Numbered from the stretch's first letter, positions 18,761 to 27,877 are shown. The stretch is 64,000 nt of DNA from Desulfobulbaceae bacterium (GCA_009773475.1 WSXV01000006.1:1-64000), one strand, 5' to 3'. Translations and numbers: made by a program. The notes: generated by a model from the sequence alone, not told the origin.

Positions 18761-19429
18761 TCATAAATACATATCCTTGTTACCCGTTATCATGGACCTG
18801 ACAAGGTTCTCATTATGTTTTCTGCTTGAAACAGCAACGCCAATTATATGTAAACCAATCAAGAATAGCATGAATTGTGCCGACATTTCATGGATGTCAC
18901 TCCATACGCTGTCACGGTCATCATCGTCCTCCCTGTCAGATTCTAGATTTCCTCCATGATGTTCTCGCTTTCCCTTATGCTCCCTTTTACCATCGTCATC
19001 GGCATAGGCGCTTTCGACAATCGAAAATGTAATGCCAAAACCCAACGAAGGATTCTTCCCCTTGGCTGCATACGCTGCATATCCAGTCAGGCAGACTAAT
19101 ATACTGTTTGCCAAGAAGAAAAAGATCATCCAGGCGGCTGCGGGATTGTGCCCTGCATAGTGCGTTGGTTTCCCAGTTACGAGCTCTTTCAGGTAGGTTA
19201 GAGCCTTTGCGGGAGAACATATGAAGTCACTAAAAAGAGCATGTCTCGTGCCGCAAAATCCCCAAACTATACGACTTGCCACAAGCCCCAGAACTGCATA
19301 GCCGACATAGCGATGCAGGGGCCCTTTCTCCTCCCCTGTCAAATACGCCACGAAGAAGAGCGGTAACAATGACCAATGGAAAACTCTTACAAAGAGATCC
19401 CATACGCGTATTTGATTATTCTTGTTCAT
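18761..19429 (-). CDS. Cytochrome b561-type membrane protein with charged insert
   Basis: Four-helix di-heme b-type cytochrome of the inner membrane. Helix 1 contains VFHWSLLPLFF, helix 2 HRYVGYAVLGLVASRIVWGF, helix 4 MLFLIGLHIIGVAVS; the histidines in these are the likely heme ligands. Between helices 3 and 4 there is an unusual hydrophilic insert of about 50 residues, rich in H, K, E, D (KREHKGKREHHGG ... DREDDDDRD). ATG 19429 is chosen: GGGGGG lies just upstream and the family starts this way (the frame is open to 19468). It is divergent from a two-component system that may regulate it. Electron partner unknown. Confidence 0.82.
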   Translation of the reverse strand: MNKNNQIRVWDLFVRVFHWSLLPLFFVAYLTGEEKGPLHRYVGYAVLGLVASRIVWGFCGTRHALFSDFICSPAKALTYLKELVTGKPTHYAGHNPAAAWMIFFFLANSILVCLTGYAAYAAKGKNPSLGFGITFSIVESAYADDDGKREHKGKREHHGGNLESDREDDDDRDSVWSDIHEMSAQFMLFLIGLHIIGVAVSSRKHNENLVRSMITGNKDMYL

Positions 19430-19604
19430 TTGTATTCCCCCCCTCAGATAAATAATCAAGATTTCCACTCAATTTTTTATTGAATTTATTTAATCAGTCT
19501 ATATTTGATCATTTATGGAATATACTTGATGGACAATGAAGAATTGATGAAGAAATAAAGAACCCCTGTAACTATGGTTTTCCTCAAAGCCTCAGGGGCA
19601 GGAT

Positions 19605-19979
19605 TTGAAAACCGAGCGTGACGGAATTTATCTTCCAGGGGGTGGATGTTCATCATTTCTTCATCTTTGCCGGTTATCCTTTGATCTGTTACAGAAAAAT
19701 TTGCTGCAATTCAAAAAAGAGAGGTATCCGACCGTGCGCTCCGTTTCAATCATCTGCCCAAAAGAAGTGGCAAAAGCCATATCTGGGACGTTCCGAGGTA
19801 CTGAGATGCTCTTTTTTGAAAAGGATCCGCAGTTACTCTGCAGTATTCTCCGGAAAACAGTTGGGTCATATTGTTTTGTCGACTACCTAAACACCACACT
19901 CCTAGAGGACCTTATGATTTATCCAGCACATGCAAAAACAAAGATCTTGACGGCCGATAGCTGGGTCGCTCGACAATGA
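19605..19979 (+). CDS. Possible small protein upstream of the response regulator
   Basis: A 124-codon frame with a TTG start and no clear ribosome-binding site. Its stop overlaps the start of the response regulator by 4 nt, which suggests translational coupling and is the main argument for it. The sequence (RSVSIICPKEVAKAISGTF, KTVGSYCFVDYL) matches nothing I know. An overlapping frame at 19618-19890 competes. Low confidence. Confidence 0.28.
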   Translation: MKTERDGIYLPGGGCSSFLHLCRLSFDLLQKNLLQFKKERYPTVRSVSIICPKEVAKAISGTFRGTEMLFFEKDPQLLCSILRKTVGSYCFVDYLNTTLLEDLMIYPAHAKTKILTADSWVARQ

Positions 19980-20656
19980 ACATCCTCGTTATCGATGATG
20001 AACGTGAACTCCTTGATAAGCTCAACTCTGTACTAACGAGCGAACATTACACCGTCGAGACTGCCAGTAATGGAAGTGAAGGTCTGGAAAAGGCCTGGAA
20101 CGACGCCTATGATCTGATACTCTTAGATATAATGTTACCGGGGATAAACGGCCTTGAGGTCCTCTCCGAAATTCGGGCGGCCGGAATTTTAACACCAGTC
20201 CTGATGCTCACCGCCAAGGGCGATATAAAAGACAAGATTACCGGCCTTAACCTCGGAGCTGACGACTATCTGGCAAAACCTTTCTCCCTGGGGGAACTTC
20301 TGGCGAGGATCAGGGCCTTGCTCAGGCGGGGCAATACCGGCAGTCCTGTTTTGGAGGTCTGCGGCATCCGCCTCAACACCGTCAGTCGCGAGGTAACAAA
20401 AGATGGTGAGCCGCTAGCACTTACCACCAAGGAATTCGCACTCCTTGAGTTTCTCCTGCACAACCGAGGTCGGGCAGTATCACGGTTTACCCTAGCTGAG
20501 CATGTCTGGGGAGATAACTTTGACCCTTTTAGAATGTCCAATTTTATCGACGTTCACATGAAAAATCTTCGAAAAAAGCTCAATTCCCCCGATCAGGAAC
20601 CAGCAATTAAGAGCATTCGAGGATTTGGCTATCTTATTGAAAAAGAAGAAAAATGA
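19976..20656 (+). CDS. OmpR-family response regulator
   Basis: Receiver domain (1-115) with acidic pocket D7/D8, phospho-acceptor D51 (LILLDIMLPG), T/S in VLMLTAKG and the lysine in YLAKPFS. A winged-helix OmpR/PhoB DNA-binding domain follows (about 130-224; LTTKEFALLEFLLHNRGRAVSR, FIDVHMKNLRKKL). Partner of the histidine kinase whose gene overlaps its stop by 4 nt. Divergent to the cytochrome b561-type gene, a plausible target. The signal is unknown. Confidence 0.93.
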   Translation: MNILVIDDERELLDKLNSVLTSEHYTVETASNGSEGLEKAWNDAYDLILLDIMLPGINGLEVLSEIRAAGILTPVLMLTAKGDIKDKITGLNLGADDYLAKPFSLGELLARIRALLRRGNTGSPVLEVCGIRLNTVSREVTKDGEPLALTTKEFALLEFLLHNRGRAVSRFTLAEHVWGDNFDPFRMSNFIDVHMKNLRKKLNSPDQEPAIKSIRGFGYLIEKEEK

Positions 20657-22047
20657 AGGTCAGAACGAAGTTTACTCTATGGATATCTCTTGCAGCCCTT
20701 GCAACAGCCACAATCTTTTCTCTTTTTGTCTACGTTGAACTCGTTGAGGAACCATATAGACTGATTGACAGAGAACTCTCAGAAATTGCCGAAACCGTAT
20801 TTAATAATCTTGAGTTCTCCAATTTTTTTGAAGAAGCCCGTCTTCTGAATGAAGACCAGCACGTGAATCGATACTGGCTCAAAATCATTAACAGCACAGG
20901 GAAGGCCATCTTTACCTCCCCTCTAGCTCGAGAATTTGATATTCCTTTTTTTGAAGATAAAAAAGCGTATTTCATCAAAGAAGACATTCCCTTAACCTCC
21001 CTCTGGATTGCCCCCCAAGATGCAATAAAACTAGAAGAAGTAAAGGGTGACTCGGTAAGATTCAGAGTACTGGTGCTGACTAGGGCCTTTTCGGAACAAA
21101 AGTTCACTCTTTTGATAGCCAAGCCCCTTCTGTTCCTGGATCTGGAACTCCAGGAATTGCTTACTCGTCTTATTATTGGAATTTTCACAATAATTATCGT
21201 TATTTTTGTGTTGAGTTACCTTCTGGCTGGCAGGATTCTTCAACCACTGGCAACCATCAATTATAAAATTAAAGAGATCCGTGAAAATTCATTAGATCGC
21301 AGGATCCCGCTTGGCACAAGTAAAGATGAGTTGTATTGCCTGTCACTCTCTCTCAACTCGATGGTTGATCGCTTGGAAAATTCCTTCTACAGGCAAAAAG
21401 AGTTTGTCAGTAACGCCGCCCATGAGCTAAAAAGTCCCTTGACCATCTTGATGCTGGGACAAGAAGAATTATTGACGAAGAGCTCGTCAGGCCCCATTCA
21501 CTCAGAACTGGAAAAACAACTCGGCATCATGCGTCGTCTAAGCAGGTTGATACGCAATCTTCTCGATATTTCGCGGCTTGAACAAGATGAAAACTGCGCT
21601 CGCGAACCTGTCAGAGTGGATATACTCATTGAGCGAGTTCTCGAAGATTATCATGAGATTCTGGAGGCGCAAAATATTGCAGTGGAGACTGAGATAGAGA
21701 AATGCCATTTCTCAGGCGACTCAGAAAAGATCCTTCGGCTCATCATTAACCTGATCGACAATGCGACCAAATACAACACTGAGACAAGCTGCAGAATCAG
21801 GATCACAGCCCGTACAAATAAAGGGAAAGTGCACTTGACCATCGCCAACACCAGCCAAGAGATTCCTCCTGCCGATTTGCAACGACTGTTTGAGCAATTT
21901 TTTCGAGTGGAAAAATCCAGATCCCAATACTCTGGCGGCTCAGGCCTCGGTCTAACGATCGCAGAAAGAATCGTAGAATTGCATGGCGGCTCCATAGAAG
22001 TAAAAAATAGCGAAGGGTGGACAACATTCTTCGTTACACTGTTGTGA
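20653..22047 (+). CDS. Sensor histidine kinase
   Basis: Membrane kinase of 464 residues. Helix 1 at about 9-28, periplasmic sensor to about 170, helix 2 at about 175-195, HAMP (about 195-248), HisKA with phospho-acceptor H257 (FVSNAAHELKSPLT), and an HATPase domain with N box LIINLIDNATKYN, G1-like PPADLQRLFEQF and G2 GGSGLGLTIAERI. Overlaps the response-regulator gene by ATGA. An IS200-type remnant begins 10 nt after its stop, so the native terminator has probably been replaced. Confidence 0.93.
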   Translation: MKVRTKFTLWISLAALATATIFSLFVYVELVEEPYRLIDRELSEIAETVFNNLEFSNFFEEARLLNEDQHVNRYWLKIINSTGKAIFTSPLAREFDIPFFEDKKAYFIKEDIPLTSLWIAPQDAIKLEEVKGDSVRFRVLVLTRAFSEQKFTLLIAKPLLFLDLELQELLTRLIIGIFTIIIVIFVLSYLLAGRILQPLATINYKIKEIRENSLDRRIPLGTSKDELYCLSLSLNSMVDRLENSFYRQKEFVSNAAHELKSPLTILMLGQEELLTKSSSGPIHSELEKQLGIMRRLSRLIRNLLDISRLEQDENCAREPVRVDILIERVLEDYHEILEAQNIAVETEIEKCHFSGDSEKILRLIINLIDNATKYNTETSCRIRITARTNKGKVHLTIANTSQEIPPADLQRLFEQFFRVEKSRSQYSGGSGLGLTIAERIVELHGGSIEVKNSEGWTTFFVTLL

Positions 22048-22056
22048 ATAAAGAAT

Positions 22057-22400
22057 CCACCCCCACAGGGGGTGGTATTGAGTTTACCCCTGAAAGGGGA
22101 TAAGGCTGCCTCTTGCCCCCTGAGGAGGCGAGGTCGTTGTCCCCACTTTTTTACTATAATAACCGTAGCTGTTGCTTTTCAGACTTTCGCACTTGTGCCT
22201 CTTGATACTTCACATATTTACAAATCTTTTCAGCATCAAGGCCAACTGTGTCAACACAATGTCCTCTGGCCCAAAAATGATTGCCCCAATAGGGCTTCTT
22301 TTTCAAACTACGAAATTTATTGAATACTCGTATTGCGGTACGCCCTTTGATAATGCCCATGTAATCAGATATTGACACTTTTGGAGTAACTTGACGGCTG
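22057..22400 (-). mobile_element. IS200/IS605-type transposase remnant
   Basis: On the minus strand, 22154-22378 and a few codons above it read the C-terminal half of a Y1 single-strand transposase: VSISDYMG, KGRTAIRVFNKF, KPYWGNHFWARGHCVDTVGLD split by normal residues, then KYVKYQEAQ with the tyrosine-bearing end. Upstream of the fragment the frame meets a stop (near 22402) and the catalytic HUH half is missing. An 8-bp palindrome CCACCCCC (22057-22064)/GGGGGTGG (22068-22075) and a second hairpin (ACCCCTGAAAGGGG, from about 22086) resemble the subterminal hairpins of this family. Dead fragment. Confidence 0.75.
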
Positions 22401-22477
22401 GTTTATTCATGGTATTCTAGTACACAGGTAAGGAGCAGTGCATCTTTCTTAACACTCATATATGGATAACACTGAAA

Positions 22478-23275
22478 ATGTCTACTTTTCTCATGATATA
22501 CGCTGCGCTGGGTGCGCTGGCAGGCATCCTGGCTGGACTGCTCGGAATTGGCGGAGGCCTGGTTATTGTCCCCATGCTGGTGTTTGCCTTTAGCTGGCAG
22601 CATTTACCTGATCCAGTCATCATGCACATGGCCCTTGGAACATCCATGGCCAGTATTCTCTTCACCTCGGTGTCAAGCTTCTGGGCCCATCACAAACGGG
22701 GAGCCGTCCACTGGATGCTTGTAAGACGTATTGTCCCAGGGATTCTGGTTGGCACCTTTCTTGGTTCCTGCCTGGCTGCTAAAATGTCCACGGGTTTTCT
22801 AAAAGGATTTTTCGTCATTTTTTTATACTATGTCGGCGCGCAGATGCTGCTCAACCGTAAGCCAAAACCCAGTCGTCAGATCCCTGGTACGTACGGTATG
22901 TTCGGGGTTGGCAGTGTTATCGGGGCTTTCTCAAGCCTGGTAGGGATTGGCGGCGGAACGCTGTCTGTGCCATTTATGATCTGGTGCAATCTTTCTGTTC
23001 ATCTGGCTATTGGAACCTCTGCCGCCATTGGTTTCCCCATTGCCATTGCCGGAACCATCGGCTATATTTTTAACGGCCTGCATGCTGCCAGTCTACCGGA
23101 ATACTCACTGGGATTCATCTATCTTCCCGCTCTGCTCGGCCTGGTTTGCGCCAGTGTCATAACCGCCCCCCTGGGAGTGCGCCTGGCACACAGTCTTCCA
23201 GTGGATCGGCTGAAACTTGTCTTTGCCTTAATATTGTTTACAGTCGCAACCCGAATGGCGTATGACCTGTGGTAA
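22478..23275 (+). CDS. TauE/SafE (TSUP) family membrane transporter
   Basis: A 265-residue inner-membrane protein with about eight helices in two inverted halves. Each half has the glycine-rich family motif: LAGLLGIGGGLVIVPML (about 18-34) and FSSLVGIGGGTLSVPFM (about 151-167). Members export sulfite, sulfoacetate or other sulfur anions, or have unknown substrates; none can be assigned here. The ribosome-binding site is weak. It stands alone between the IS200 remnant and a cyclase gene. Confidence 0.85.
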   Translation: MSTFLMIYAALGALAGILAGLLGIGGGLVIVPMLVFAFSWQHLPDPVIMHMALGTSMASILFTSVSSFWAHHKRGAVHWMLVRRIVPGILVGTFLGSCLAAKMSTGFLKGFFVIFLYYVGAQMLLNRKPKPSRQIPGTYGMFGVGSVIGAFSSLVGIGGGTLSVPFMIWCNLSVHLAIGTSAAIGFPIAIAGTIGYIFNGLHAASLPEYSLGFIYLPALLGLVCASVITAPLGVRLAHSLPVDRLKLVFALILFTVATRMAYDLW

Positions 23276-23642
23276 TCAAAAACAATGTTGTGCCGGTCCT
23301 CGTAAAGCTTCCGCATTCAGCCTCACTCCCTTCTTCTGCCTATGCCGCAAATATTTCTAACGTTGCTTCAATGGCCAAATATAAGATAATGTAAATCTTT
23401 CACATTTTTTAAGTTGAATTGACCAAGCCAGGGCTGGCCATGAATTCAGACACCATCGTGTCAGAGCCAGATTCTTTGCAAATCTTATCAAAAATGAAAA
23501 AAAATCATTTTTCATTTTTTTGATGATTTAATCTTACTATCCCTTGAAACCGAGAGATGTGAATGGTAGTATCTTATTGTAATTCTATCAATAATATAAA
23601 CTCCCTTAACTTTTGAGTTGTTTTTTCCTGAATGAAAACAAG
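23276..23642. other. Gap with an A/T hairpin
   Basis: No gene seen. At 23491-23511 AAAATGA and TCATTTT pair around an A7 loop and are followed by CATTTTTTT, a weak terminator-like structure that may end the transporter transcript. The rest is AT-rich and probably holds the promoter of the cyclase gene. Confidence 0.4.
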
Positions 23643-24719
23643 ATGGTAAAGAAAAGCCAGATACAGTGTCGAAAAATTTTAGTCATTGACGACGAAGTCA
23701 TGGTGGCAGATGTAAGTAAAAGCATTCTTACTCATACCGGCCATCAGGTCTGCTGCGCCTACAGTGGAGAACAGGCCGTGGATCTTGCCATGGAAACGTG
23801 CTATGATCTCGCCATTATTGATGCCATGTTGCCTGGCATGAGTGGCATTGAAACATTTGAAATCATCAAACAAATATGCCCTCACACGCAGGGGATTCTG
23901 TTAAGCGGAGCACTGAACGTAAACATGATCATGATGGCCATGGAAAAAGGATTCAGCAAGGTCCTGGCCAAACCGTTACAGATTGCGGCTTTGACCAAGA
24001 TGGTGCAGGCCACATTAATAGAGACAGAACTGCGGGAGAAAAATAAGGTCTTACAAAAACAGATGCTGCAGATGCGGTCACTCTTTGAGCAATATCTATC
24101 TCCAGAAGTCACATCAATCCTGATGAACCAGCAGAACACTCTTTCGAAAACCACCGGCGGAGTGCAGGAAATCACCATACTTTTTGCCGATATAAGAAAT
24201 TTCACCCTCCTGATTCAGCATTTACCACTCACGGAAGCACAGACCTTTCTAACGAATTACTTTGATATGGTTGCTGATATAATAGCATCATGGCACGGTA
24301 CCCTTGATAAATTTATCGGGGATGCCGCCCTGGCGCTTTTCGGCGCACCAGAACCTTTGACTTCTCCCAACCTGGCAGCAGTATCTGCTGCCCTGGAAAT
24401 TCAAAAAGGATTTGAGGTTCTGCGAAATCAGTGGGCGTTGAAATCAGATTTTTTTATGGAGATTGGCCTTGGGATAGGAATCAGTCGTGGCCCCATCTAT
24501 CTGGGTAACGTTGGTTCACGTCGTCGACTTGATTATACGGTGATTGGGGCTGATGTAAATATAGCCCAACGACTGGCCTCAGAAACCACCGCCGGGCAGA
24601 TTCTTATTACCGACTCAGTCTATAGTGATGTGGCAGACAAATGTACCATTCAGGAAGAAAAAACCAGATCCCTGCGAGGTCTGGAAAAAACTGTTCAAAT
24701 CTATTCCATTATCCCCTAA
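23643..24719 (+). CDS. Response-regulator receiver fused to class III adenylate cyclase
   Basis: Receiver domain (about 10-125) with DD near the start, phospho-acceptor near D60 (LAIIDAMLPGMSG) and the lysine of VLAKPL; a coiled linker (about 130-165); and a class III nucleotide cyclase domain (about 175-358). Metal aspartates are in LFADIRNFT and KFIGDAALALFG; the lysine of LDKFIGD and the aspartate of GADVN fit adenylate rather than guanylate specificity; the transition-state pair is N and R in NIAQRLA. So phosphorylation may control cAMP production. No kinase is adjacent. ATG 23643 is chosen over a TTG at 23613; neither has a good ribosome-binding site. Confidence 0.9.
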   Translation: MVKKSQIQCRKILVIDDEVMVADVSKSILTHTGHQVCCAYSGEQAVDLAMETCYDLAIIDAMLPGMSGIETFEIIKQICPHTQGILLSGALNVNMIMMAMEKGFSKVLAKPLQIAALTKMVQATLIETELREKNKVLQKQMLQMRSLFEQYLSPEVTSILMNQQNTLSKTTGGVQEITILFADIRNFTLLIQHLPLTEAQTFLTNYFDMVADIIASWHGTLDKFIGDAALALFGAPEPLTSPNLAAVSAALEIQKGFEVLRNQWALKSDFFMEIGLGIGISRGPIYLGNVGSRRRLDYTVIGADVNIAQRLASETTAGQILITDSVYSDVADKCTIQEEKTRSLRGLEKTVQIYSIIP

Positions 24720-24760
24720 AGAAACATCTACTAGAGGTAACAGCTGTCCCCCTACCCTTC

Positions 24761-25015
24761 TTAACCTTTTTCTATTTCTCCATTCGTAACAAGCTGGATC
24801 AAATACAGTGCGTCTTGTAATTTTACCTGATCCCCATGGCCCAGCTTTCTCCCCCGTCTTATTTCCAAAACACCATTCACCAAGACATCCCCCTGCTGAA
24901 TCACTCTCTTGGCATCCAGCCCATCCTGAGCTAGATTGGCGAGTTTAAAGAATTGTCCCAAACGGATGGGTTCTTCAGAAATAATTACAACATGTGGTGT
25001 TTTAGGCATGCTCAT
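24761..25015 (-). CDS. S4-domain RNA-binding protein (YbcJ-like)
   Basis: An 84-residue protein made almost wholly of one S4 RNA-binding domain: IRLGQFFKLANLAQDG, AKRVIQQGDVLVNG and RRGRKLGHGDQV, with the basic surface typical of the family. Such small proteins bind ribosomal or transfer RNA; the exact role is not known. Converges on the cyclase gene with a 41-nt gap. Confidence 0.8.
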   Translation of the reverse strand: MSMPKTPHVVIISEEPIRLGQFFKLANLAQDGLDAKRVIQQGDVLVNGVLEIRRGRKLGHGDQVKLQDALYLIQLVTNGEIEKG

Positions 25016-25138
25016 AAGAAATATATTGGATCAATACAATTTTCAAATTTGGCTCTTCCCAATTTTTTTTGAATAATTAGTCTCTTGATAAGAGCTAGAG
25101 AAAAATCCCAAGAAGGAAGTCTTGTTATGAATACAAGT

Positions 25139-25184
25139 AAAACCGGATAACGATACTAAGGAAAATGTTATCCGGTTTTTTTTG
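25139..25184. terminator. Strong hairpin terminator, probably bidirectional
   Basis: AACCGGATAAC (25141-25151) pairs with GTTATCCGGTT (25167-25177) across a 15-nt loop. On the plus strand it is followed by TTTTTTTT; on the minus strand only by TTTTAC. On position it ends the oxidoreductase transcript (minus), but the better U-tract is on the plus strand. Confidence 0.75.
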
Positions 25185-25264
25185 ATCAGTCAAAAAATAC
25201 TGCCCCTTTGCCGATAGGCGAACAGGCACAGAAGCCAGCGCCCAAATGACCCAACCAGACAGAT

Positions 25265-25777
25265 TTAGCCCTGGATCATATTGTTAGTGGAGTTTATTTT
25301 ACGACTACGCCTTTTTTTATCCGAAGCCTGTTCAGGGCTACCAAAGCCAAGACAACCTGTTGTGCATTTGGTGACACATGCAGGTTCCAACCCCTGGTCG
25401 ATCCTGTCCATACACAAATCACATTTACCGACTTTTTCAGTACTGGAGTCCCATTGCGGAACGTCCCAAGGGCAAGCGGCCATGCATTCTTTACAACCAA
25501 TACAGAGAGATTCCTCAACAAAGACAATACCATCCTTAGCTCTTCGTTGCATAGCTCCAGATGGACAGACATCCACACACGGGGGTTTTTCACAGTGAAA
25601 ACAGGCCATGTAAATAAAATCAAGGACTGGTAGATCGTTGATAATCTTTGGTCCGACCTCCATCATTTTGCAGTAAAAAGCGCCTATGCCCGAGTTATTC
25701 TCGGTTTTACAATGGACCTCACAGGCCTTACAGCCAATGCATTGTTCAACTTCCTGAGTTATGTAATATATACTCAT
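25265..25777 (-). CDS. Four-cluster 4Fe-4S electron-transfer subunit
   Basis: A 170-residue iron-sulfur protein of the DmsB/PsrB/NrfC kind, carrying electrons to or from the molybdopterin subunit encoded 12 nt upstream. Cysteine groups are CIGCKACEVHC (about 13-23), CFHCEKPPCVDVC (about 59-71), CIGCKECMAAC (about 92-102) and CDLCMDR ... CVTKC (about 119-138), enough for four clusters. It has no signal peptide, matching its partner. The membrane subunit (NrfD/PsrC) usual in this family is absent nearby. Confidence 0.9.
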   Translation of the reverse strand: MSIYYITQEVEQCIGCKACEVHCKTENNSGIGAFYCKMMEVGPKIINDLPVLDFIYMACFHCEKPPCVDVCPSGAMQRRAKDGIVFVEESLCIGCKECMAACPWDVPQWDSSTEKVGKCDLCMDRIDQGLEPACVTKCTTGCLGFGSPEQASDKKRRSRKINSTNNMIQG

Positions 25778-25789
25778 TTCAACATCCTC

Positions 25790-27877
25790 CTAAACAGCCG
25801 GTTTGACGGTCACAAAAGTCTCACACAGGTTTATCCCGCCCCCTGCCTGATCCCATTCGGTAAGCTTACCCTTCATAAATATTTGATCCGCAAGCCCTTT
25901 GCCGTAGGATCTGGTCAAAACAGGAATATTCTTACCAAAGCCATGAAGCATAAAAACAGCTTCTGGATGGATAAAGTCTGTTACATAGGCCTCAATGGTT
26001 CCACTCACGTCCCCGTTCGCCACGGTTACCATTGCTCCATCAGTAATACCTAATTTATTGGCTTCTGCGGTATTGATCCACAACTTATTTGCACCAAGGA
26101 GTTGTGAAAGGACAGGATTATTATTTGACTGTCCATGGGTCTGATACCCCTTTCGGCCGTAGAGTAGCCTGTAACTCCCAACTGACGGAGCTATGGGAGA
26201 TTCATAGGGCTTAAATGACGGGACGCCCATTTTTCCCCATTTTGCGCTGACAAATTCAATTTTTCCTGAATCTGTACCAAACTTAAGATTATCTGGATCA
26301 CATCCAATAGGCTTGTCACAGAGTTTTACGAACCCCTTGTTATCAAAATCTTCTATTTTAACAGCGCTATCCTGAAGTTGAAAATTCCAGATATCCTCGA
26401 TAGATTTATAAGGAAAGTATTCACCTTTACCGAGTAACGTTGCCAATTCGGTATATATCTGCCAACCTGGTTTGGAGTTATTGATCGGTTCTATAGCTTT
26501 TCTTCGCATGCTGAATCCCGGTTTTGGCCCGCTATCGGTTCGCAAGATACTATCTCGTTCTAGAAAAGTTGACTCAGGCAAAATGACATCGGCAAACCAT
26601 GCGGTATCACTATAATTTACCTCTACTGCCACCAGGAGATCGAGTTTATTCAAGATTCGCTTCTGCTCTTCGGTATCAGGCATGGCAATCAAGGGATTGT
26701 GTCTATGGACTATATAGGCCTTCACTGGATAGGGACTTCCACTGTCTATGGCCTGATACGCCAATTGCAACATGCCCGCCCCCGAATCAAAATGTTTATA
26801 CACGCTGCCGCAACCGTCACATCTTGGATCAGTGACAGCAGGAATATTTACGCCCAGACTTTTTAATCCTTTGGCACCGGCATGTTTCGGAGACTTGGGG
26901 AGAATAAGCCCACCAGCCTGCTCCATATTTCCCATCAGGGCATTGAGGATATTCATCATTCGACTGGCATAATATGAGTCGCGATAACGTGTATAGAGCC
27001 AGCCTATATGAAAAATCACCTTTGGCCGATCATTGTTGAGCTCATGACAAAACGCCTTGATTTCATCGGCTGGAATGGAAGTTTCTCGCTCAGCCCATTC
27101 AGGAGTATACGGTGCAAGAAATGTTTGCAATTCCTGAAAACCGGTTACCCATTTGGCAACAAATTCTTGATCATAAAGTGAATTATTGACAATATAATTG
27201 GTGATACCAAGAAGAAGCGCATAGTCGGTACCAGGTTTAATGCGCCAGTATCGAGTAGCCTTGGCTGCAGTATTTGTCACCCGTGGATCGATATAGGTAA
27301 TATGAGCACCGTTTTTAGCAGCCGCCATAAAGCTTCTGACTTCTTTCACCTTAAGCGATTCTGTCATATTCCGACCAAAGAGAACAATATGACGGGCATT
27401 TTTCAAATCATAGTTAAAACCTGTCCGCCCCAGACCATCAACTGATTTTGCGGCATGGTGTGAATTACGCCCGCAAGTGCAATCATGATTAACATAGTTT
27501 GGAGAGCCAATGGCCTTCACAAAAGCCTTCCGCAGATCGGCAAATGGGCCACCGCGATCAGAAAGCATGATGGCTTTGGCGCCATGGTTTGCAATAATGT
27601 CTTTCAATTTGCCCGCGATGTACCCATACGCTTCATCCCAGGAGACATTTTTCCATTGACCGCTACCGCGCTCTCCTACCCGGATCATCGGTGACAGGGG
27701 ACGTTCATGATCATGCAGGAAAGGAATGGACGCACCGCCTTTGGCGCAGAGGGCGGTTCCCATGCCAGCATCGTGGGCGTTTCCTTCAATCCATACTACT
27801 TTCCCATTCTCAACCTCCACTCTTACAGGGCAACGAACGGCACACATGCCACAGATGGAGTACACAGTTTTTTTCAT
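25790..27877 (-). CDS. Molybdopterin oxidoreductase catalytic subunit (PsrA/PhsA-like), cytoplasmic
   Basis: A 695-residue member of the DMSO-reductase superfamily. N-terminal 4Fe-4S motif with C9, C12, C16 and a fourth Cys near 44 (CGMCAVRC ... ALCAKGG). The segment HDCTCGRNSHHA near residue 130 is where the Mo/W ligand lies, probably a cysteine. Bis-MGD binding motifs such as LFGRNMTES, YIDPRVTNTA and the C-terminal YGRKGYQTHGQSNNNP are present. The N terminus (MKKTVYSICGMC) has no twin-arginine signal, so the enzyme is predicted to stay in the cytoplasm, unlike PsrA or PhsA. Polysulfide, thiosulfate or another oxyanion is possible; the substrate cannot be named. Pairs with the Fe-S subunit downstream. 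Confidence 0.88.
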   Translation of the reverse strand: MKKTVYSICGMCAVRCPVRVEVENGKVVWIEGNAHDAGMGTALCAKGGASIPFLHDHERPLSPMIRVGERGSGQWKNVSWDEAYGYIAGKLKDIIANHGAKAIMLSDRGGPFADLRKAFVKAIGSPNYVNHDCTCGRNSHHAAKSVDGLGRTGFNYDLKNARHIVLFGRNMTESLKVKEVRSFMAAAKNGAHITYIDPRVTNTAAKATRYWRIKPGTDYALLLGITNYIVNNSLYDQEFVAKWVTGFQELQTFLAPYTPEWAERETSIPADEIKAFCHELNNDRPKVIFHIGWLYTRYRDSYYASRMMNILNALMGNMEQAGGLILPKSPKHAGAKGLKSLGVNIPAVTDPRCDGCGSVYKHFDSGAGMLQLAYQAIDSGSPYPVKAYIVHRHNPLIAMPDTEEQKRILNKLDLLVAVEVNYSDTAWFADVILPESTFLERDSILRTDSGPKPGFSMRRKAIEPINNSKPGWQIYTELATLLGKGEYFPYKSIEDIWNFQLQDSAVKIEDFDNKGFVKLCDKPIGCDPDNLKFGTDSGKIEFVSAKWGKMGVPSFKPYESPIAPSVGSYRLLYGRKGYQTHGQSNNNPVLSQLLGANKLWINTAEANKLGITDGAMVTVANGDVSGTIEAYVTDFIHPEAVFMLHGFGKNIPVLTRSYGKGLADQIFMKGKLTEWDQAGGGINLCETFVTVKPAV

